A stretch of DNA of 9,769 nt from Oscillospiraceae bacterium (GTDB lineage: Bacteria > Bacillota > Clostridia > Oscillospirales > Ruminococcaceae), in the NCBI GenBank assembly GCA_017848155.1, contig JAGAKC010000222.1, positions 1-9,769 of the forward strand, in the 5' to 3' direction. Of the stretch, positions 6,800 to 9,769 are shown piece after piece. The notes under the pieces were generated by a model. That model worked only from the letters and a program-made list of their open reading frames with translations, did not search any database and was not told the origin of the DNA. Position 1 is the first letter of the stretch. Every line of letters begins with the position of its first letter. A program made the translations under genes and the position numbers.

Positions 6800-7368
6800 T
6801 GCGGAACTTCGTGTTTGGCTATGCCAGAGTTTCGACCGAACAGCAGAACCTCGACCGTCAGATAGACATGTTGCAGAAATACGGCGTTGACCATATCTAC
6901 AATGAGAAGATGACGGGGACAAAACGGAACCGACCCGAGCTTGAAAAACTCTTGGAACGTCTGACTGAGGGGGACACCGTAGTCGTGGAGTCCCTCTCCC
7001 GTCTGGGAAGAAGCACGAAAGATCTGATATGGCTGATGGAGACTTTCAACGCTCGTGGCGTAAACCTCGTTTCGCTCAAGGAATCCATAGACACCACAAG
7101 TAGCACTGGTAAGCTCTTGTTCACGCTGATGTCGGCACTAGCGCAGTTTGAGCGTGATGTGCTTGCAGACCGCACCAAAGAAGGTCTTGCCGCTGCGAGA
7201 GCTAGAGGACGTAAGGGTGGGAGACCTGCTGTTGACAAAGATAATATGCGCAAGGCTATGCGGCTTTACAAAACAAGGGAATACTCCGTTAAAGAGATAA
7301 CCGAGCTTACAGGAGTAAAGGCCTCGACCCTATACAAGTACATTGCTTCTACAAAAAACGGTGGTTAA
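6799..7368 (+). CDS. Small serine recombinase (resolvase/invertase family)
   Basis: Site-specific DNA recombinase of 189 residues, of the normal size for resolvases and invertases. The catalytic domain (1-120) shows GYARVST with Ser12 as nucleophile and Arg10, then the active-site arginines in ESLSRLGRS (R68, R71), TTSSTGKLLFTLMSALAQFERD (99-120) and R119. The long E helix continues to about residue 136 with RTKEGLAAARARGRKGGRP. A C-terminal HTH (KEITELTGVKASTLYKYI, 165-182) reads the DNA site. Start choice: ATG 6799 overlaps the amidotransferase stop as TAATG with GGAGG nine bases upstream; ATG 6793 would have only three bases, so the later one is used. The gene is thus translationally coupled to the amidotransferase, an odd place for a recombinase. 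All catalytic residues are present. A strong terminator follows. Confidence 0.93.
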   Translation: MRNFVFGYARVSTEQQNLDRQIDMLQKYGVDHIYNEKMTGTKRNRPELEKLLERLTEGDTVVVESLSRLGRSTKDLIWLMETFNARGVNLVSLKESIDTTSSTGKLLFTLMSALAQFERDVLADRTKEGLAAARARGRKGGRPAVDKDNMRKAMRLYKTREYSVKEITELTGVKASTLYKYIASTKNGG

Positions 7369-7400
7369 ACAGACATTGATTTGTGTAGGAGTTTATATAG

Positions 7401-7438
7401 AAAAATCCCTCTGAATTCAACTAAAAATCAGAGGGATT
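7401..7438. terminator. Bidirectional rho-independent terminator
   Basis: AATCCCTCTGA at 7404-7414 pairs perfectly with TCAGAGGGATT at 7428-7438 (11 pairs, 13-base loop). On the plus strand it is followed by ATTTCTTCT; on the minus strand the stem runs directly into TTTTT. It lies between the converging recombinase and DUF4143 genes and would end both transcripts, with the better U-tract serving the minus-strand gene. Confidence 0.85.
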
Positions 7439-7449
7439 ATTTCTTCTAT

Positions 7450-7463
7450 AAAACGAACGTTTT
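7450..7463. repeat. Short palindrome AAAACGAACGTTTT
   Basis: Six-base arms AAAACG and CGTTTT around AA, just downstream of the DUF4143 stop. Too short and with too small a loop to form a useful hairpin; it could be a protein-binding site. No function can be assigned. Confidence 0.25.
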
Positions 7464-7477
7464 TTGGAAGCCTAAGG

Positions 7478-8770
7478 CTATATGCAGAACGCAGCGTACA
7501 GCGGTACAACTCTTACATTATTATCAGCTTCACCAAAATTCTTTTCTGACAGCCTTATCGAGTAAGCAGGAGAATATTTCTTGATAAACTCAAACAGGCT
7601 CTTTGACTTAGTGTGCTGGGATTTCTTGACCTCGATACCGATTATTTCATTTCCTTTCTGTATCACGAAATCAAGCTCCGCAGTATGCTCGCTTGTCCAG
7701 TAGTGGAGAGCATAACCTTTCGCTGCGAGCGATTGAGCCACATAATTTTCACAGACTGCACCCATAAACAGATTAGGCTCACCTGAAAGCACAGTATGCT
7801 GCGACATTCCTGATTTCATTGTAAGCAGTCCCACATCTCCCATATACAGCTTGAATGAGGACAGGTCAGCATAGACCGAAACAGGCTCAAATGCCTGCTC
7901 AATACGCTGACATTTCAGAACTATACCTGCAAAGTTCAGCCATTCGATAGACTCACCGAAGATAGTTGACGAGCCGCCTCGCTGAACCACCTTGTACTGG
8001 AACTTCTTGTTCTCCTTTGCAAGCTGCGCAGGGATAGAATTATAACACGCGCGAATCTTTACGCTCTCGCTGTTGCTGGCGTACTTTGCCATGTCTGCCA
8101 GATAATCGTTGAGTATCTTGTTCTGGATATCCGACACATTGATAAGCTTGTTGGTAGTGGCAAACTCGCTCACTGCCGCAGGCATTCCGCCTGTGATAAG
8201 ATAGCAGCGATACAGGTCGATAGCCTTGTTGTGGAGCGCCTCAGGCATAGGCTCCAGCGTTTCATAGTGTGCCTTTATCTCATCACAGAGTGAGTTCTCA
8301 CCCACTGCCCATAGAAATTCCTCAAAGGTGAACGGATGCATGGTTATTGTATCGACCTTGCCGACAGGGAATGAATATTTCTCCCTGTGGATCGCAACGC
8401 CGAGCAGACTTCCTGCGGCTGCGATGTGGTATTCGGGTGTTTCCTCGCAGAAGTATTTGAGAGAGGTCAGTGCACGCTCACAGGACTGTATCTCGTCCAG
8501 TATGATGAGCGTTTCCTCAGGTATGATAGCCTCGCCTGCATAGGTCTCGAGAAAACGGATTATTCTCTCGGGAGAGATGTCATCACCGAAATATGCAGCT
8601 ACCGATGTGTTGGTCTCAAGGTTCACATATACTACATTTTTGTAGTACCTCTCGCCGAACTCACGGAGCAGGTATGTCTTTCCTACCTGTCTTGCTCCGT
8701 TCAGGATGAGGGGCTTTCTGTTCTTGCCTGCTTTCCATTCGCAAAGCTGCTGTTCTATACTACGTTTCAT
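7478..8770 (-). CDS. AAA_14/DUF4143 family ATPase
   Basis: Protein of 430 residues of the widespread AAA_14 plus DUF4143 type found in many bacteria and archaea; its cellular role is unclear. MKRSIEQQLCEWKAG is the usual N-terminus, followed by the Walker A GARQVGKT (25-32), Walker B LIILDE (88-93) and sensor 1 region AAGSLLG (118-124). DUF4143 occupies the second half with KYASNSESVKIRACYNSIP and LNFAGIVLKC. At the end, AELDFVIQ (364-371, D367) and GIEVKK (E380, K382) form a PD-(D/E)xK-like nuclease-fold signature. The frame is open to 8827, but the codon there overlaps the -35 box of the promoter described for this gene; ATG 8770 has AAGGAG eight bases upstream and is the real start. It is monocistronic. 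Toxin-antitoxin or defence roles have been guessed for relatives. Confidence 0.92.
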   Translation of the reverse strand: MKRSIEQQLCEWKAGKNRKPLILNGARQVGKTYLLREFGERYYKNVVYVNLETNTSVAAYFGDDISPERIIRFLETYAGEAIIPEETLIILDEIQSCERALTSLKYFCEETPEYHIAAAGSLLGVAIHREKYSFPVGKVDTITMHPFTFEEFLWAVGENSLCDEIKAHYETLEPMPEALHNKAIDLYRCYLITGGMPAAVSEFATTNKLINVSDIQNKILNDYLADMAKYASNSESVKIRACYNSIPAQLAKENKKFQYKVVQRGGSSTIFGESIEWLNFAGIVLKCQRIEQAFEPVSVYADLSSFKLYMGDVGLLTMKSGMSQHTVLSGEPNLFMGAVCENYVAQSLAAKGYALHYWTSEHTAELDFVIQKGNEIIGIEVKKSQHTKSKSLFEFIKKYSPAYSIRLSEKNFGEADNNVRVVPLYAAFCI

Positions 8771-8798
8771 GATATCAGCTCCTTCTGCTTTTACTGCT

Positions 8799-8827
8799 AT
8801 TTTATCACTTTTTAATTTATATGTCAA
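8799..8827 (-). promoter_or_regulatory. Promoter of the DUF4143 ATPase gene
   Basis: Minus strand: TTGACA at 8827-8822, a spacer of exactly 17 bases, and TAAAAT at 8804-8799 preceded by TGA, an extended -10. This is near the housekeeping sigma-A consensus. Transcription should start near 8792, about 20 bases before the ATG. This fixes the gene start downstream of the promoter. Confidence 0.85.
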
Positions 8828-8939
8828 GAAAAATCAGAATATTTTTATTTTTTTGCACATAAAAACATCAAATTTTATTAAAGTTTTTAGAGGAATACAT
8901 CATATATGCTGATAATAGCTAATAAAGCCATTTTTAACA

Positions 8940-8971
8940 ATAGTTTTTACTGGTATGTCAGCAAAAACTAT
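8940..8971. repeat. Inverted repeat ATAGTTTTT / AAAAACTAT
   Basis: Nine-base perfect arms at 8940-8948 and 8963-8971 with a 14-base loop; one further C-G pair (8950/8961) exists after a mismatch. AT-only arms make a weak hairpin and there is no run of T after it, so it is not a terminator. Confidence 0.4.
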
Positions 8972-9143
8972 CACTTTATCATTACATTTTCGGGTATAAA
9001 AACAAAGAACGGAGAATTTCCAACTCAGTACACCCACAAATCCGGTAACCCGTCAAAATCAAAGACCATTACTACAAATATAGTATATCTTACTCCTCTC
9101 ACTATGATTACGATAACAGTAGTGAGATTCAATGTTCTGTCCT

Positions 9144-9242
9144 ACACCATACACCACAACACCGATATAAAAAGCTCCGCAGGGATATTATGCTGCTTAT
9201 ACTACACGAAACATTAATAAATACGGTGTCGTGGTGTGGTGT
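9144..9242. repeat. Large imperfect inverted repeat, possible structured RNA
   Basis: The left arm at 9144-9164 (ACACCATACACCACAACACC plus G) is the reverse complement of the right arm at 9224-9242 (CGGTGTCGTGGTGTGGTGT) apart from a two-base bulge and one mismatch, giving about 18 pairs rich in G-C within very AT-rich DNA. The 59-base loop contains no further strong stem. No T-run follows on either strand, so it is not an ordinary terminator. It lies about 80 bases upstream of the promoter at 9322. Confidence 0.6.
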
Positions 9243-9321
9243 CGTAAATAAAAATGACACTGTTTCGACATATCTAAGCAATTTCCAGTACTAAATACCG
9301 CCTCGCACAATATACCTAATA

Positions 9322-9350
9322 TTGACTTTTAGATACAGTTATGATAAAAT
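9322..9350 (+). promoter_or_regulatory. Promoter of the AAA ATPase gene at 9440
   Basis: TTGACT at 9322-9327, a 17-base spacer and TAAAAT at 9345-9350 preceded by TGA, an extended -10. This is nearly the same architecture as the promoter of the DUF4143 gene. The transcript would have a leader of about 80 bases before the ATG at 9440. Confidence 0.75.
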
Positions 9351-9386
9351 GGTATATGAAGAATTATGTACTTCTGTTTATTTATT

Positions 9387-9398
9387 TTGCAATTGCAA
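9387..9398. promoter_or_regulatory. Palindrome TTGCAATTGCAA in the ATPase leader
   Basis: A perfect 12-base palindrome about 30 bases downstream of the likely transcription start and 41 bases before the start codon. Position and symmetry would suit a dimeric repressor, but no repressor is known and chance is possible in AT-rich DNA. Confidence 0.3.
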
Positions 9399-9439
9399 CA
9401 TACTAATCTTATCAGAGATGTAGCTGGAAGGTGGCTTGT

Positions 9440-9769
9440 ATGTATATTAGATCTATTGAACTGACAAATTTCCGTTGTTTTGAGAAAGAGCGTATAGAGT
9501 TTGACCCCCAACTCACTGTACTTATCGGTGATAACGGCTGCGGTAAATCCAGTGTTCTGACAGCACTATCTATAGCAGCAGGCAGTTTTTTTCTGGGATT
9601 TGATAATATCCCCTCAGGATCTATATCTCAAGGTGATGTCAGAAACAAGACATACCTCTCAGGTAGTCTTGTACTAAGAGAACCTCAGTTCCCTGCTCAA
9701 ATCAGCTGCACAGGTAGCTTTGATGGTGCAACTGAGCTTTCTTGGAGCAGAGAGCTTAACGGAGAAAAC
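9440..9769 (+). CDS. RecF/SMC-like AAA ATPase, partial (3' end outside window)
   Basis: The first 110 residues of an ATP-binding protein; the frame runs open off the window edge. MYIRSIELTNFRCFEKERIEF followed by LTVLIGDNGCGKSSVLTAL is the classic start of RecF/SMC-type (AAA_15/AAA_23) ATPases, with the Walker A GDNGCGKSS at residues 30-38. The segment FFLGFDNIPSGSISQGDVR after it is seen in ATPases of this sort encoded in defence modules such as Septu-type PtuA or retron-linked ATPases; this likeness is from memory of family patterns and not proven. Walker B, signature motif and any fused nuclease would lie outside the window. GGAAGGTGG precedes the ATG with about six bases spacing, and a good promoter lies at 9322-9350. 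It begins a new transcription unit, divergent from the DUF4143 gene. Confidence 0.88.
   Translation, partial: MYIRSIELTNFRCFEKERIEFDPQLTVLIGDNGCGKSSVLTALSIAAGSFFLGFDNIPSGSISQGDVRNKTYLSGSLVLREPQFPAQISCTGSFDGATELSWSRELNGEN

Larger units (their letters stand above)
3781..7375. mobile_element. Tentative integrated element or element segment
   Basis: This stretch begins where the lipoprotein reading frame loses sense and ends just after the serine recombinase. It carries an excisionase-like HTH gene at its left edge and a site-specific recombinase at its right edge, with cargo genes of plasmid/phage-associated families between (DUF960, amidoligase, class II amidotransferase). The octamer AACAGACA occurs at 3781-3788 and at 7368-7375, at both proposed edges. 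An 8-base match may be chance, and the real element could be longer and end outside the window. Confidence 0.3.
8828..9321. other. AT-rich intergenic region with inverted repeats, no convincing gene
   Basis: About 490 bases without a supported coding gene. The only open frame of note (8906-9217, 103 codons) has GAGG twelve bases before ATG, no recognisable domain and a composition of mostly Ile/Thr/Asn/Lys/Tyr typical of translated AT-rich spacer. The region holds two inverted repeats: ATAGTTTTT at 8940-8948 with AAAAACTAT at 8963-8971, and the large one at 9144-9242. Either could belong to a non-coding RNA or an element end. Confidence 0.5.

Noticed and set aside
6503..6922. Minus-strand open frame of 139 codons across the amidotransferase/recombinase junction
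   Set aside because: Crosses two well-supported sense genes and shows no domain.
7448..7465. LexA/SOS box at the AAAACGAACGTTTT palindrome
   Set aside because: It lacks the spaced GAAC-N4-GTTC pattern and sits behind a gene end, not in a promoter.
7381..7584. 67-codon plus-strand frame behind the recombinase
   Set aside because: Runs through the bidirectional terminator and into the antisense of the DUF4143 gene.
8387..8815. Plus-strand open frame of 142 codons over the DUF4143 gene
   Set aside because: Antisense shadow of a gene with Walker motifs, promoter and ribosome binding site.
8906..9217. 103-codon open frame on the plus strand in the AT-rich spacer
   Set aside because: Weak ribosome binding site with twelve-base spacing, no domain, low-complexity composition, and it overlaps the large inverted repeat; more likely chance.
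8940..9242. Retron-type non-coding RNA upstream of the ATPase
   Set aside because: There are inverted repeats, but no reverse transcriptase gene and no typical msr/msd layout could be recognised.
1..9769. CRISPR array, tRNA or rRNA genes
   Set aside because: No regularly spaced repeats, cloverleaf or rRNA-like sequence seen anywhere in the window.

Overview
The window looks like the chromosome of a gut or rumen Clostridia of the Ruminococcus type. The grounds are moderate GC in the genes, AT-rich gaps, strong AGGAGG-type ribosome binding sites, an ECF sigma factor beginning MLNIYLSM, a DUF4367-like anti-sigma candidate, and the DUF960 and AAA_14/DUF4143 families. This placement is an inference from gene style; no rRNA or marker gene is present.

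Left part (119-3491, all minus strand): an ECF sigma factor, then a single-pass membrane protein that is probably its anti-sigma factor, then two lipoproteins with WD/Kelch-like propeller signatures whose genes overlap as ATGA. A rho-independent hairpin lies just before the ribosome binding site of the first lipoprotein, so the operon may be attenuated there. This reads as a cell-envelope signalling locus.

Middle part (about 3606-7440): a lipoprotein start that degenerates after about 61 residues, meeting tail-to-tail a small excisionase-like HTH gene. Then come a small membrane protein, a terminator, and a compact plus-strand operon: DUF960, a zinc-finger/amidoligase fusion, a class II glutamine amidotransferase, and a serine recombinase. 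The gaps are 15 nt, 2 nt and a TAATG overlap. It looks like cargo of an integrated mobile element. The likely biochemistry is amide or isopeptide bond formation by the amidoligase, with the amidotransferase supplying ammonia or trimming glutamine. Substrate and purpose are unknown. This is the most interesting system in the window.

Right part (7404-9769): a bidirectional terminator separates the operon from a converging minus-strand AAA_14/DUF4143 ATPase with a very clear promoter. A roughly 600-base AT-rich gap follows, holding a large imperfect inverted repeat (9144-9242) and a second near-consensus promoter. That promoter drives a RecF/SMC-like AAA ATPase cut off by the window edge, possibly the first gene of a defence module.
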